Origin: Hormoscilla sp. GM7CHS1pb
GTDB taxonomy: Bacteria > Cyanobacteriota > Cyanobacteriia > Cyanobacteriales > Desertifilaceae
Reading direction: 5' to 3'
Assembly (NCBI GenBank): GCA_014323675.1
Contig: JACONN010000002.1
Span: forward strand, 1,302,001-1,366,000
Length of the DNA: 64,000 nucleotides
The notes beneath the pieces are model-generated. The model was not told the DNA's origin. It made no database searches and saw only the letters and a list, made by a program, of their open reading frames with translations. Below, one piece after another: positions 8,652-17,460 of the stretch (the stretch's first letter is position 1; each line of letters opens with the position of its first letter). Made by a program: the position numbers and the translations under genes.

Positions 8652-8945
8652 ATGACAAAAAGAGAAAAACCTTTACCTCCAAACAACTTTGATCTACCTG
8701 GTCTCTCCTGGGATCTCGATGTCTCCCGGAAGCGCTAGTCGCACGTTCCCAGGCTGCGCCGTGGGAACGAGGGGGAGACACCGGAAGCTGCTAATGCCCG
8801 CTTTTCACGGTCCTTTAGCAAATTACATTACCCTCAGCTATCTGGAAAAATGGGAAAGTATGGGTAGCTTTACCTGGTTTGGGGAACTCAAACAACTGAC
8901 CTTTGAAATTGCTAGCACCTTGCTAAGGGGCCAAAACTCGCTTTG
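8652..8945 (+). pseudogene. Cytochrome P450 (CYP120-like) N-terminal remnant, disrupted by a repeat
   Basis: The frame from the ATG at 8652 reads MTKREKPLPPNNFDLPGLSW, typical of the proline-rich N-terminus of cyanobacterial CYP120-type P450s, and stops at 8736-8738. A second frame, from 8794, reads MPAFHGPLANYITLSYLEKW followed by MGSFTWFGELKQLTFEIAST, which matches the helix B'-C region of the same family. Between them lies a GTTCCC/GGGAAC palindrome (8744-8773) flanked by GTCTCCCGG and GGAGACACCGG. The heme-binding Cys region is absent. The protein cannot function. It is a truncated remnant that has absorbed repeat DNA. Confidence 0.75.
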
Positions 8946-9312
8946 TGAGCGGCAAATACATCAACATTATTACCTAACCAGCGCACAAACCGACAAGAGG
9001 CGGAGCGAATAAATCGTCTTTCGCGACGGCACCATCTGTCAAAACAAGGTGGCATGGCCTGAGCAGTTGTTTCTTTCATTTTGTCTGTTCATGATGTATA
9101 ATAACTAAAGTTGCCACCTATAAAAATTTTTACGTCCCAGACAGCCATTTTTGGTAAATTTCTCCGCAAAAATGCCATTTTGGGGTAAATCACCCAATTT
9201 TGGCTAATTTGGGTTTTGAGGTTCTATAGGTAGCAACTTAGGTTATAATAATCTCTCTTAAGATCGATCGCCCAACTATACCTTCGGATGCTCAGAACCA
9301 GGAGGCTAACCC
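8946..9312. other. Gene-free stretch upstream of the COP23 gene
   Basis: No gene is visible. An imperfect inverted arrangement runs from GTTGCCACCTATA (9111) to TATAGGTAGCAAC (9225-9237), enclosing A/T-rich sequence with TTTTTGGTAAAT and CAAAAATGCCATTTTGGGG, so this 127-base stretch could fold as one unit. The sequence AGGAGG at 9300-9305 is the ribosome-binding site of the gene at 9313. Confidence 0.5.
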
Positions 9313-9786
9313 ATGAAACTTAAACCATTGGCGTCCATCTTAGCCGCGATCGCCCTGGCAGGAGGCACTATTGCCACGCGGCCTGAGCCAAGTGCAGCTC
9401 AAAGCAATCGGTACTTTTGCGCAGAAAGTGCCGATGGGGTCTTCACAACCTTCGCTCAAATTCCAAATGGCGATCGGATACCGGTAATTCGTTGGGAACG
9501 AAAGTGGGGTGGAGAATATACCCGCGAAATCCGCTGTCGGCAAGTTTCCCCGAGATTTCAGGAAGCCGAATCTCAAGGTGTCTTGAAATACATAACTAGC
9601 GGCCAGCTGCACGGTTACAATGTAATCTGCGCTACCGAAGCATATGGCGGGCATTGCCGCAAGTTCCTATTCACTATCAGGAGTGCCGACGATCATAACG
9701 AGGTAATTAAAGAATTGATTGGTGTCGGTTATAGAACTCAAGGTCCGATCTCTCAATCTGATGACGGTCCCCCGCGCCTACTATGA
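9313..9786 (+). CDS. COP23-family secreted protein
   Basis: This 157-residue protein belongs to the COP23 family (named for a circadian-oscillating membrane-associated protein of cyanobacteria; biochemical role unknown). It has a signal peptide (MKLKPLASILAAIALAGG, likely cut near SAAQS). The family hallmarks are visible: RYFCAESADG, IPVIRW, CRQVSPRFQEAESQGVLKYI and ICATEAYGGHCRKFLFT, including paired Cys residues likely to form disulfides in the periplasm. AGGAGG lies 8 bases before the ATG at 9313, so the start is well supported. Two broken relatives lie at 36978-37403 and 37474-37899. Confidence 0.85.
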   Translation: MKLKPLASILAAIALAGGTIATRPEPSAAQSNRYFCAESADGVFTTFAQIPNGDRIPVIRWERKWGGEYTREIRCRQVSPRFQEAESQGVLKYITSGQLHGYNVICATEAYGGHCRKFLFTIRSADDHNEVIKELIGVGYRTQGPISQSDDGPPRLL

Positions 9787-10135
9787 TATAGAACTATTGC
9801 TACAACGTAAGGCACAGGAGTAGGGTGGGCACGGGTGCTTCGCCCCAAGAAACCCGGTTTCTGGCCACTCGCGACGGTTCCGACGTACCAACTGACGCAT
9901 GACCACACCCCTTCGCCCGTGCTAAAGTGAGATGCACCCAACCCAACAGCATCAAGAAAAATAAGATGTATTGGTTTGGTTTCGTGTCTTAACCCAACCG
10001 ACAAGGTTTGATAGTCGTAGGTTGGGTTGACGTGAGGAAACCCAACGAAGGCAAAGCCACGAAAATCACGCTTGTTGGGTTTCGTGCCTCAACCAACCTA
10101 CAAAGATTTATCACCAGTCACCAGTCACCAGTACC
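9787..10135. other. Intergenic region with GTTGGGTT-type repeats
   Basis: No gene is visible. The stretch contains AGAAACCCGGTTTCTGG (9848-9864), a small palindrome common in such genomes, and several copies of GTTGGGTTTCGTG/ACCCAAC elements (9970-10095) in both orientations that could pair with one another. CACCAGT occurs in tandem just before the ATG at 10136. Confidence 0.5.
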
Positions 10136-13100
10136 ATGAGAAAATATCAGTCACTCCCATTGGTTATCGGTATCGGCACCTTGTTAATGCAGCCCGTAAC
10201 CGCTGCTTACCTGCATCCTCCCCAAGTTTTAGCTCAAACTACCGCCCTATCCCCAGCACAACTGCGACAACTGGCCCTGTCTATCACGGTCAAGATTATA
10301 TCGGGAACTGGTAAGGGTTCGGGTACGTTGATTCGCAAGCAGGGTCAGGTTTATACGGTGCTGACGAATAAACACTTGGTCAAGCGCGGGAAACAGGCTC
10401 GCATCCAAACTGATGATGGTCGCACTCATGCTGCTGAGGTGGTGACAGAGGCCAACCTCGCAGGCAAAGATTTGGTATTAGTGCAGTTCCGTTCTGCTGG
10501 TGACTATGAGGTGGCAAGATTCGCTAATTTATCAACGGTGGCAATTAATGCTCCCGTTTATGGGGCGGGGTATCTTTTTGATGCGGAACTCTCTGAAGAT
10601 TTTATTCTCTCAACCGGGAAAGTGTTAATGGTGCCAGAGCGTTCTTTGCAGGAAGGCTACCAGATTGGGTACAGCAATAATATCAAAAAGGGCATGAGTG
10701 GCGGACCGATTCTCAATAGTGAAGGAAAGGTCATCGGCGTCAATGGCATCCATGCCTATCCCCTCTGGGGCGATCCTTATAGATATGAAGATGGCACTCC
10801 ACCGAGTGAGGCAATGCGAGCTGCAATGAATCACTTGAGTTGGGGAATTCCCATTCAAACCTTTGCTCAGTTGGTTCCCCAATACGCCTCGCCAGAGGCA
10901 ATGCCAGGAGATGCCATGCCCTCAACTGTGTCTCCCATTGCTGATGTGATGAATGAAATCGCCCGCCAGATTACAGTATTGATTCAAGGTAAAAAGGGCA
11001 ATGGGTCGGGGTTTATTATTGCCAAGCAGGGGAACACCTATACAGTTCTCACTAATGAGCATGTAGTGCGAAGGAACGAGTTTGAAATCGTCACCCCGGA
11101 TGGGGCGCGATATCCAGTAACGAAGAATGAAAAAACCGTGAGAACCCTGCCAGGGGTAGACTTGGCGGTAGTGCAGTTCGACAGCGACAAAGATTATCGC
11201 GTGGCAAGGCTAGGAAACTATGACTTGAGAGGGCGGCTCACAAATTTAACTCAAGGCTGGTATGTTTTCGTTTCTGGGTGGCCGGGGTCAGATAAAGGTC
11301 AATTCAGCCGTTTGTTCACTGCTGGGCTTCTTTTCAATAAAACATTGGGACTTTGGCTGGCTAAGGATAGTTATTCTTTGACCTATGGTTACGGGCTAGT
11401 TTATACCAATATTGCCAAGCCAGGGGTAAGCGGTGGACCAGTATTAGATGCCAGTGGGCGTGTCGTCGGGATTCATGGAAGAGCAGAGGGAGAATTTAAC
11501 TTGGATGCACGTCGTAACATTTATCTAGGTTTTAGTCTGGGTGTCCCAGTTCGCAGCTTTGTGAATCTAGCGACCAAGGTGGGAATAGCTCCAGAGTGGT
11601 TGAAAATAGATACATCGTCACCACCGTCACTGACTGAGCAAGAGAAAGATTCAATTCAGGAAACGTTAGTCGCAGAAGCAAAACCAAAGGACAGCAATGA
11701 CGCTATTGATTGGCTGAATTATGGCAATCAATTGTGGCGGATAGACCGAGAAAAAGAGGCGATCGCAGCTTTTGACCGGGCCATTGAACTGATGCCCAGT
11801 CTCTATCAAGTTTGGTATGCACGGGGAATAGCATTATCATACAATGAAGAGCAAGAAGCTATTGAATCATTTGATAGAGCGATTCAAGGCAAGGAAGATT
11901 TTGGACCAGCATGGCGTTGGCGAGGTATAGTGCTATCCTCAGTGAAACAATACGAAGATGCCCTGGCATCCTTGGAAAAGGCGATCGCCCTCGATCGCAA
12001 GGACTCTGCTGCTCATTTTTGGCGAATCGTGGCTTTAAAAAAATTAAATCGTTACAAAGATGGGCTTGATGCCTGCAATGAAGCCATTGAAAGCCCTCTC
12101 GATAGCAGGAGAAAATACCTGTTTTACAATCTGCGTGCGTTGACTAGCATAATTTTGGGAGATGCTGAAGGTGCGCTAGCAGATGTAAACAAAGCGATAG
12201 AACTCGATCCTAACTGGGCTCAAGCTTACAGCAGCCGGAGCCAAATTAGGCAGAATTTGGGAGAGTACCAAAGTGCGCTAGCAGATGCAAACAAGGCGAT
12301 CGAACTAGATCCTAACTGGGCTCAAGCTTACAACGACCGGAGCCAAATTAGGCAGAATTTGGGAGAGTACCAAAGTGCGCTAGCAGATGCAAACAAGGCG
12401 ATCGAACTAGATCCTAATTTGGCTCCAGCTTACAGCAGCCGGAGCCAAATTAGGCGGAGTTTGGGAGACAATCAAGATGCGCTAGCAGATGCAAACAAGG
12501 CGATCGAAATAGATCCTAAATTGGCTCCAGCTTACAGCAGCCGGAGCCAAATTCTGCTGAGTTTGGGAGACAATCAAGATGCGCTAGCAGATGCAAACAA
12601 GGCGATCGAACACGCTTCTCCTCATATAATGGCTCAAGCGTACAGCAGCCGGATTTCGGTCCGCTTAAGTTTGGGAAATGCTGAAGGTGCGCTAGCAGAT
12701 GCAAACAAGGCGATCGCACTCAACCCTCCTAATATGGCTGAAGCTTACAGCAGCCGGAGTTCGGTCCGCTTAATTTTGGGAGATGCTGAAGGTGCGCTAG
12801 CAGATGCAAACAAGGCGATCGCACTCAACCCTCCTAATATGGCTGAAGCTTACAGCACCCGGAGTTCGGTCCGCTTAAGTTTGGGAGACAATCAAGGTGC
12901 GCTAGCAGATGCAAACCAGGCGATCGCACTCAACCATAACTTCGCCGAAGCATACTTTGTTCGTGGTGTTGTCCACCATAGACAGGGAGATTATCCCGCA
13001 GCGCTTTCCAACTTAAACCAAGCTATTTCCCTAAATGAAAAAGATGGGTCTGCGCTTTTGATCGTTGGTTTAATTAAATACGAAATGGGAGAAAAAGTAG

Positions 13101-13363
13101 AAGCCATCAATCAGTGGCAGAAAGCGGTTGCAATTGACAAAAAACATGCAAGAATTAAAATGGCGCTAGCAGTTGCGCTTTACGATCGGGGTGATATCGC
13201 TCGAGGTTTAGCAACAGCGGAAGAAGCACTAAAGTTGGATAAGGGCGTGAGTGATTTGAAATATCTCAAGGAAAAATCTTTCTGGGGCGAAAAACTGCTA
13301 GCAGACGCGCAAAAGCTGCTAGCACATCCCAGAATACAGGCCCTCTTATCCCAGGCAGAATAA
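10136..13363 (+). CDS. Secreted double-trypsin serine protease with TPR array
   Basis: This 1075-residue protein has a signal peptide (to about residue 35), two trypsin-like domains and a long TPR region. Domain 1 (about 45-245) shows GSGTLIRKQG, TNKHLV (catalytic His), GKDLVLVQF (Asp) and GMSGGPIL (Ser). Domain 2 (about 270-475) shows GNGSGFIIAKQG, TNEHVV, GVDLAVVQF and GVSGGPVL. Both triads look intact. Residues 510-1045 are TPR units; from about 675 to 935 they are nearly identical 34-residue repeats with the core ADANKAIELDPN. A processing or scaffold role in the periplasm is inferred. A single-domain relative at 35786-36538 is broken by a stop codon. Confidence 0.85.
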   Translation: MRKYQSLPLVIGIGTLLMQPVTAAYLHPPQVLAQTTALSPAQLRQLALSITVKIISGTGKGSGTLIRKQGQVYTVLTNKHLVKRGKQARIQTDDGRTHAAEVVTEANLAGKDLVLVQFRSAGDYEVARFANLSTVAINAPVYGAGYLFDAELSEDFILSTGKVLMVPERSLQEGYQIGYSNNIKKGMSGGPILNSEGKVIGVNGIHAYPLWGDPYRYEDGTPPSEAMRAAMNHLSWGIPIQTFAQLVPQYASPEAMPGDAMPSTVSPIADVMNEIARQITVLIQGKKGNGSGFIIAKQGNTYTVLTNEHVVRRNEFEIVTPDGARYPVTKNEKTVRTLPGVDLAVVQFDSDKDYRVARLGNYDLRGRLTNLTQGWYVFVSGWPGSDKGQFSRLFTAGLLFNKTLGLWLAKDSYSLTYGYGLVYTNIAKPGVSGGPVLDASGRVVGIHGRAEGEFNLDARRNIYLGFSLGVPVRSFVNLATKVGIAPEWLKIDTSSPPSLTEQEKDSIQETLVAEAKPKDSNDAIDWLNYGNQLWRIDREKEAIAAFDRAIELMPSLYQVWYARGIALSYNEEQEAIESFDRAIQGKEDFGPAWRWRGIVLSSVKQYEDALASLEKAIALDRKDSAAHFWRIVALKKLNRYKDGLDACNEAIESPLDSRRKYLFYNLRALTSIILGDAEGALADVNKAIELDPNWAQAYSSRSQIRQNLGEYQSALADANKAIELDPNWAQAYNDRSQIRQNLGEYQSALADANKAIELDPNLAPAYSSRSQIRRSLGDNQDALADANKAIEIDPKLAPAYSSRSQILLSLGDNQDALADANKAIEHASPHIMAQAYSSRISVRLSLGNAEGALADANKAIALNPPNMAEAYSSRSSVRLILGDAEGALADANKAIALNPPNMAEAYSTRSSVRLSLGDNQGALADANQAIALNHNFAEAYFVRGVVHHRQGDYPAALSNLNQAISLNEKDGSALLIVGLIKYEMGEKVEAINQWQKAVAIDKKHARIKMALAVALYDRGDIARGLATAEEALKLDKGVSDLKYLKEKSFWGEKLLADAQKLLAHPRIQALLSQAE
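12156..12950 (+). repeat. Near-identical ~102-bp DNA repeats encoding TPR units
   Basis: Successive copies of a 102-bp unit (34 codons; 102-108 bp with length variation), each containing GCGCTAGCAGATGCAAACAA and GCGATCG, run through the protease-TPR gene. Bases are nearly identical between neighbours, including at silent positions, so the array expanded recently by duplication or gene conversion and may vary in copy number between strains. Confidence 0.85.
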
Positions 13364-13474
13364 AAATGTTTGTCACCTTTGCCGACACAGTCGGCAAATC
13401 CTTGTGAAGCATACAAAGGAACTGTAAAGGGAAAGTATGAATCCTCTTGTCCTTTTAATCAACTATTGACCTAG

Positions 13475-14422
13475 TATTGTCATTTTAATTAAAAAAGAGA
13501 CAGAAGTAAGCTAAAATAAAAAGAGGATATTTTTAAGGATTGATAACAATGTCGTACAGTCTAGACTTAAGGCAAAAAGTTATAACTTATCTAGAGAATG
13601 GTGGCTCCATTACGAAGGCAGCGAAAATTTTTGGAATAGGACGAGCCACTATATACAGATGGTTAAATCGTCAAAACCTAGAGCCAACCAAGGTGGAACG
13701 ACGTCAGAGAAAACTGGATTGGAAAGCATTAGAAAAAGATGTCCAAGAAAATCCTGATGCCAAATTGATAGAGAGAGCTAAAAAATTTGGAGTCCACCCG
13801 ACTGCTATCTGGTATGCACTCAACAAAATACAAATTACCCGAAAAAAAAAAGAACTCCGGTATCGAGAAAGAAACAGAGAAGAAAGAATAAAGTATTATA
13901 GAATTTTGCCTTATCAAAATGTATGGAAGTGAAAGTCTTGTATTCATTGATGAGTCAGGGTTTGAGGATATTCAGTCTTGTATTTATGGATGGTCGAAAA
14001 AAGGTAAAAAAGTGTATGGAGAAAAACAAGGGAAACGGGGAACCAGAGAAAATTTAGTAGCAGGACGAAGAAAAAAAGAAAAAGATTTAATTGCGCCAAT
14101 GTTATTTAGAGGTAGTCTAAATGCTGATGGTATGATCGGTTGGTTAGTAAAATATTTATTACCGGAATTAAAAATTATTTCAATATTAATCATGGACAAT
14201 GCACCTATTCATAGAAAGAACGTGATTAGAGATTTAGTAGAGTCAGCAGGTCATAAAGTATTATTTTTGCCAAAATACTCTCCCGACCTCAATGATATTG
14301 AGCATGATTTTAGTGCCTTAAAGAGAGCCAGAATGTATGCACCTGTAGGCACATCTTTGGATGAAGTTATCCGGGATTATTGTGCTATTTAGTGCTGTCT
14401 CATTGTTATTTAAAACGACTAT
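13475..14422 (+). mobile_element. IS630-family insertion sequence
   Basis: The element is about 0.95 kb. Imperfect terminal inverted repeats lie at 13479-13503 (GTCATTTTAATTAAA...) and 14395-14419, whose complement starts GTCGTTTTAAATAAC; the 25-base arms match at 21 positions and both end in GAGACAG. TA dinucleotides adjoin both ends, as expected for IS630/Tc1-type insertion into TA. It carries one transposase in two frames. The right end lies inside the 3' end of the acidic-protein gene on the other strand, so the insertion may have altered that gene's tail. Confidence 0.85.
13540..14392 (+). CDS. IS630-family transposase in two overlapping frames
   Basis: The first frame (13540-13932, 130 residues) holds the helix-turn-helix region, SITKAAKIFGIGRATIYRWL, and a second HTH around KKFGVHPTAIWYALNK. 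The second frame (13919-14392; open from 13892) holds the DDE catalytic domain: VFIDESGFED (first Asp), LIMDNAPIH (second Asp) and YSPDLNDIEHDFSALK (Glu). The frames overlap by 41 bases, so a frameshift in 13892-13932 would join them. Many IS630 elements use programmed frameshifting, but a decayed element is equally possible. Translation likely begins at ATG 13540 or 13549 (MSYSLDLRQKV). Confidence 0.85.
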
Positions 14423-14515
14423 AATACTCATCGTACTCATTCCAATCTTCATCATCTTCCCCTAGAACGCACTCATCATCTAAATCATCCTCATCATCTA
14501 AATCATCCTCATCAT

Positions 14516-14812
14516 CTAAATCTTCATCTCTTCTTCTGAATACTCTTCATCATCTTCATCCTCATCATCTTCATAATAATACTCTTCATCATCTTCATAC
14601 CACTTTTCAACAACAGGCAGCTTTGACTTCAATGCTTCTACTTCTACTCTGATATCTTCTGTAACTTTTTGTTCTTTCTCTAGCTTCTTAATCAGTTTTT
14701 CTATCTGCAGACAAATTATGTCTCGATCGGGTATCTCTTCCTTTTCTTCTGACTGAATAAATTCTATCGTCTCAAACAGGAAGCTAAGCGTATTCAAAAA
14801 CAGCTCGTCCAT
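14516..14812 (-). CDS. Acidic coiled-coil protein with disrupted tail
   Basis: This 98-residue frame has a helical, coiled-coil-like body (ICLQIEKLIKKLEKEQKV, VEVEALKSKLPVVEKW) and a strongly acidic tail of Asp, Glu and Tyr. Immediately past its stop codon a neighbouring frame keeps the same character through 14411 (three DDLDDE-type units, then DDEDWNEYDEYY), encoded by a tandem GATGATTTAGATGATGAG repeat. A slip within the low-complexity tract probably moved the stop codon. The far end of this tail is formed by the IS630 right terminus. I do not recognise a family. The ATG at 14810-14812 is the only good start. Confidence 0.5.
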   Translation of the reverse strand: MDELFLNTLSFLFETIEFIQSEEKEEIPDRDIICLQIEKLIKKLEKEQKVTEDIRVEVEALKSKLPVVEKWYEDDEEYYYEDDEDEDDEEYSEEEMKI

Positions 14813-15088
14813 TATATGATTTTATCCCTGAAAACAGCAGTTCAATTATTATTCATTGGGCTCTCCTGGACTTTTGGCGATCGATGTATCGCCGGATACA
14901 AAATCGGTGGTCGAAAAAGGCTGAAACCCTTTATTTTGCGTATATATAAGTTTTGCTTATCACTATAAGTACAGGAGACCCATTCATTGCCAATTGCTAA
15001 TTGACAAGTGTTATAGGTTGTCAATGATTATCAATTGTCAGTTGTCAGTTGTCAATTGGGAATTGTTCGCCCTTCACCATCCCAGCAG

Positions 15089-15839
15089 CTAGGCCAGATA
15101 TTCAACATAGTCAAATAGCACTGAAGTCATGTAGCGATCGGTCCATTCCGAACCAAAAGCTTTTTCCAGCACCCGGCGAGTCTTATCGTTCTGCTGCTGC
15201 TGAGTGCAATAATAGCGCTGACCGGCGAGGATTTCACTCTGTTGCGAGGGTTCCACTGGTTGGGCGATCGCCGCTTGCCGGCAATGAATATCCACAAAGG
15301 TCTCCACCCGCTGGAGAAACAGGGCCTCTTCCTGGGAGTCTGCGGGTCGGATAAACAAGCAAAACTCCGAGAATATCTCTCCCCAGGGCGGAAGTTGACG
15401 GGGTTGGGAAAATTCAGGTTTAGGGGTGGCCTCCAGGGCCTCGCGATAGGGGTCGGGTAAGGTCCGGTTGGGACTGACAGGAGACAAGTCGGCGATCGCC
15501 GCACTAATTTGTCCCCGGGCCCCCACCAAGTCGCAGCCAAACATGGGTAGATTGTAATTAGGGTGGGGAAACATGACGCAATGCAAGATATCCAGGGACT
15601 GGCCCCACCTTCGCCAACTCCAGGTGGATCTTGCGGAACTGGGGGGTTTGATAGCAGCGATTTTCGATTACCAGTTTTTCTCCCTCCAAACGTCCCTCCA
15701 CATAGCCCAACTCATCGGGTAGGTGGTAAGGACTCAGGTTCAGGTGACTGCGCCAGACGCCCTCCAGACAGTCAGCTAGCTGGCGCATCAGAGGATGTTG
15801 TTGTTCTCGCAGGGAAGTAGTTAACGTTCGTGACATCAC
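15089..15839 (-). pseudogene. pcyA: Phycocyanobilin:ferredoxin oxidoreductase PcyA, one frameshift
   Basis: PcyA reduces biliverdin IXalpha to phycocyanobilin, the chromophore of phycobiliproteins and phytochromes, using ferredoxin. The N-terminal piece (15839 down to about 15590) reads [38 protein letters not shown] and [20 protein letters not shown]. The rest (about 15586 to 15089) reads [40 protein letters not shown] and GQRYYCTQQQQNDKTRRVLE. A one-base shift between 15565 and 15600 separates them; everything else is full length. A cyanobacterium with phycobilisomes should need this gene, so a sequencing error is as likely as true inactivation. Confidence 0.85.
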
Positions 15840-15919
15840 AAAAAATGATTAAAATAGGTCAATCCAGCAGCTCGGGCATCTAGGATTAAGCATATCAGCT
15901 CACTAGGATAGCAGAAATA

Positions 15920-16060
15920 ATGATTGGTAGAGTTTTGGCCGATCGCTATGAGATCTCCGATCGCGCAGCGTGGCGCCAGCCATACAACTGGGCCGAAATG
16001 CCGGACGACCCTGCTGGCCCGGGACCTGCAAACTCAACAACGCCTTATCCCTGGAAGCGC
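15920..16060 (+). pseudogene. Ser/Thr protein kinase N-lobe remnant with inserted 26-bp repeat
   Basis: The ATG at 15920 begins MIGRVLADRYEIS, the standard start of cyanobacterial Hanks-type kinases. The 26-bp repeat then adds DRAAWRQP. The continuation of the kinase N-lobe is split between frames: QLGRNAGR in one, and RTTLLARDLQTQQRLIP in another, equivalent to the glycine-rich loop and the following strand. No catalytic-loop HRD or DFG motif follows. This is a dead fragment that preserves the repeat insertion point. Confidence 0.6.
15958..15983 (+). repeat. 26-bp repeat copy 1 (CGATCGCGCAGCGTGG...)
   Basis: This 26-base sequence begins CGATCGCGCAGCGTGGCG and ends CCAGCCAT. It recurs identically, or with changes only at its ends, at 17026-17050 (reverse), 17283-17308, 17538-17563 and 51933-51958 (reverse), with diverged relatives near 34939 and 4971. 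In one reading it encodes DRAAWRQP. Here it sits inside the kinase remnant. Confidence 0.85.
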
Positions 16061-16203
16061 ATCTTACCGGTGGACGGACCGGAGAGGGAAAGGGAACTCT
16101 TCCCAGATCGCGGTTGGGTGCATCTCACGCCTCCTCGTATTGCCACGGCACCCAGGCTACTCATATCTTGCATCATTTTCAACTAGAGGCTGCGCCTCGA
16201 TAA

Positions 16204-16232
16204 CTCGTTCCCAGGCGCAGCCTGGGAACGAG
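16204..16232. repeat. GTTCCCAGGC/GCCTGGGAAC palindrome
   Basis: The arms CTCGTTCCCAGGC and GCCTGGGAACGAG are separated by only a few bases and form a near-perfect hairpin. It lies between the kinase remnant and the ProX remnant. Confidence 0.8.
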
Positions 16233-16298
16233 AGGAAATCCTTATCTAGACAAGGATTCCAGTGGGTTTTAACCCACTGCGGGCCAGTTTCACCGCCC

Positions 16299-16647
16299 TC
16301 ACGCGATCGCCCCCGACTTACTGACCTGCTTTTCAAGATCAGCCACCCAGCGATCGAACAGTTCTTGATTATCCCCCACCCATTCTTCGGCATGACGACG
16401 GATATCTTCTTCCTTATCTTCACCATTGTGCATCCGCAAGTTCTGGTCGTTGACATCAGCAATGGGTATCTCAACCTGTTGGAAGAAGCGTCGGGCTACC
16501 GGGTTAGCATCCATAATTTTTTTAGCAACCTAATATTCTCATCTGATTGACTCGAAATCCTAGGTTTTTGCCATCTACTATGGCTGCTTTCTGTTGATTA
16601 GATTGGTCTTTTGGAAAAGAGATAAAGGGGACTCCCAGCCATACTAC
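16299..16647 (-). pseudogene. Glycine-betaine/proline transporter binding protein (ProX) C-terminal remnant
   Basis: Two frames on the minus strand reconstruct the C-terminal third of a ProX-type osmoprotectant-binding protein. The first (16647-16525) reads WLGVPFISFP, AIVDGKNLGFRVNQMRIL. The second (16514-16299) reads MDANPVARRFFQQVEIPIAD, VNDQNLRMHNGE and DIRRHAEEWV.DNQELFDRW. One base shift at about 16515-16525 separates them. The upstream part of the gene is gone, replaced by three copies of a 34-bp repeat. The fragment cannot be functional. Confidence 0.7.
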
Positions 16648-16666
16648 ATCGGACCCGCCCGCCCTA

Positions 16667-16768
16667 CGTTCAACCCCGGGCAGGCGAGACGCCCGCCCTA
16701 CGTTCAACCCCGGGCAGGCGAGACGCCCGCCCTACGTTCAACCCCGGGCAGGCGAGACGCCCGCCCTA
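16667..16768. repeat. Three perfect tandem copies of a 34-bp unit
   Basis: The unit starts CGTTCAACCCCGGGCAGG and ends CGAGACGCCCGCCCTA; copies begin at 16667, 16701 and 16735. The part CAGGCGAGACGCCCGCCCTA belongs to a dispersed repeat also seen in diverged form at about 25874-25902 (ACAGGCGTCTCGCCTGT). It forms the broken end of the ProX remnant. Confidence 0.9.
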
Positions 16769-17136
16769 CGCGATCGTTCTTCAAAACAGTATTCAGCCAT
16801 AGGGGTGCCCAGGTATAATAGAGAATCTGCTTCTCTTGTTCAAAACGGGTAATAAGCTGTCGCGCATTTAAATTGCATAAGCCGAAACGCGCTCAACCCT
16901 TGTTCTCAATGGCTTTCCCAATTTTGAATTTTGAATGAGAGAATTTAGCAATTGTTTAGCGTCCCCCATCAAGGCAAAGTAAGTCCCCCGTTCCTGTTCT
17001 ACAGTCTCCTGAAGATCGTCAACTTATGGCTGGCGCCACGCTGCGCGATCAGATGGTGCTCGATCGCCAATTCACAAGCCCAACCTGTTTATATTAGTAT
17101 ACTATACTTAACTCAGTCTAGTGATGGGAGAATGCT
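16769..17136. other. Intergenic region upstream of tatA
   Basis: No gene is visible. It contains a reverse copy of the 26-bp repeat (17026-17050). ATACTATACTTAACTCAG at 17099-17116 is A/T-rich and could supply a -10 element for tatA. GGGAG at 17126-17130 is a plausible ribosome-binding site for the ATG at 17137. Confidence 0.45.
17026..17050 (-). repeat. 26-bp repeat copy 2, reverse orientation
   Basis: Reads ATGGCTGGCGCCACGCTG followed by CGCGATC on the plus strand, the complement of the copies at 15958, 17283 and 17538. It lies in the non-coding region before tatA, showing that the repeat is not confined to genes. Confidence 0.85.
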
Positions 17137-17352
17137 ATGTTTGGACTCGGATGGCCCGAAGTAGGTGTAATTGCCATAGCTGCTATTGTTATTTTCGGTC
17201 CCAAGAAGATTCCCGAGATGGGTAAAGCCTTGGGCCAAACTTTGCGCGGCTTCAAGGATGAGATGAACAAGCCTGAAACCACCGATCGCGCAGCGTGGCG
17301 CCAGCCATTGCCTCCTCACTTGAGACGGATAAGGAAGTCTAAAATGGAGTAA
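17137..17352 (+). CDS. tatA: Sec-independent (Tat) translocase subunit TatA/E, with repeat-altered C-terminus
   Basis: TatA forms the pore-like component that moves folded twin-arginine proteins across the membrane. The N-terminus MFGLGWPEVGVIAIAAIVIF is the membrane helix, followed by GPKKIPEMGKALGQTLRGFK, the hinge and amphipathic helix; all core features are intact. At residue 49 the 26-bp repeat (17283-17308) enters the frame as DRAAWRQP and shifts it, so the protein ends LPPHLRRIRKSKME. The displaced frame after the repeat reads ASSLETDKEV and a stop codon, which looks like the original acidic tail. TatA tails are dispensable in known cases, so the protein may still work. Confidence 0.85.
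   Translation: MFGLGWPEVGVIAIAAIVIFGPKKIPEMGKALGQTLRGFKDEMNKPETTDRAAWRQPLPPHLRRIRKSKME
17283..17308 (+). repeat. 26-bp repeat copy 3, inside tatA
   Basis: An identical copy of the 26-base repeat, translated as DRAAWRQP within TatA. Because 26 is not a multiple of three, the insertion changes the frame downstream, and the presumed original tail is still visible in the displaced frame. Confidence 0.9.
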
Positions 17353-17377
17353 TTCTCAATTTCTTCTGCTCAATTTT

Positions 17378-17407
17378 CCTCGTTCCCTGGCTCCCGCCTG
17401 GGAACGG
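17378..17407. repeat. GTTCCC/GGGAAC palindrome
   Basis: CCTCGTTCCCTGGC and GCCTGGGAACGG form a hairpin between tatA and the convergent cphA remnant. It could serve as a transcript end for either strand. Confidence 0.75.
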
Positions 17408-17460
17408 CAATTTTCAATTACTCAAGAACCTTGCACGCCAGATGCACCCCTAAAATCTCT

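Noticed and set aside
15924..16550. 208-codon plus-strand frame
   Set aside because: It runs across the kinase remnant, a palindrome and the antisense of the ProX remnant; its composition is not protein-like.
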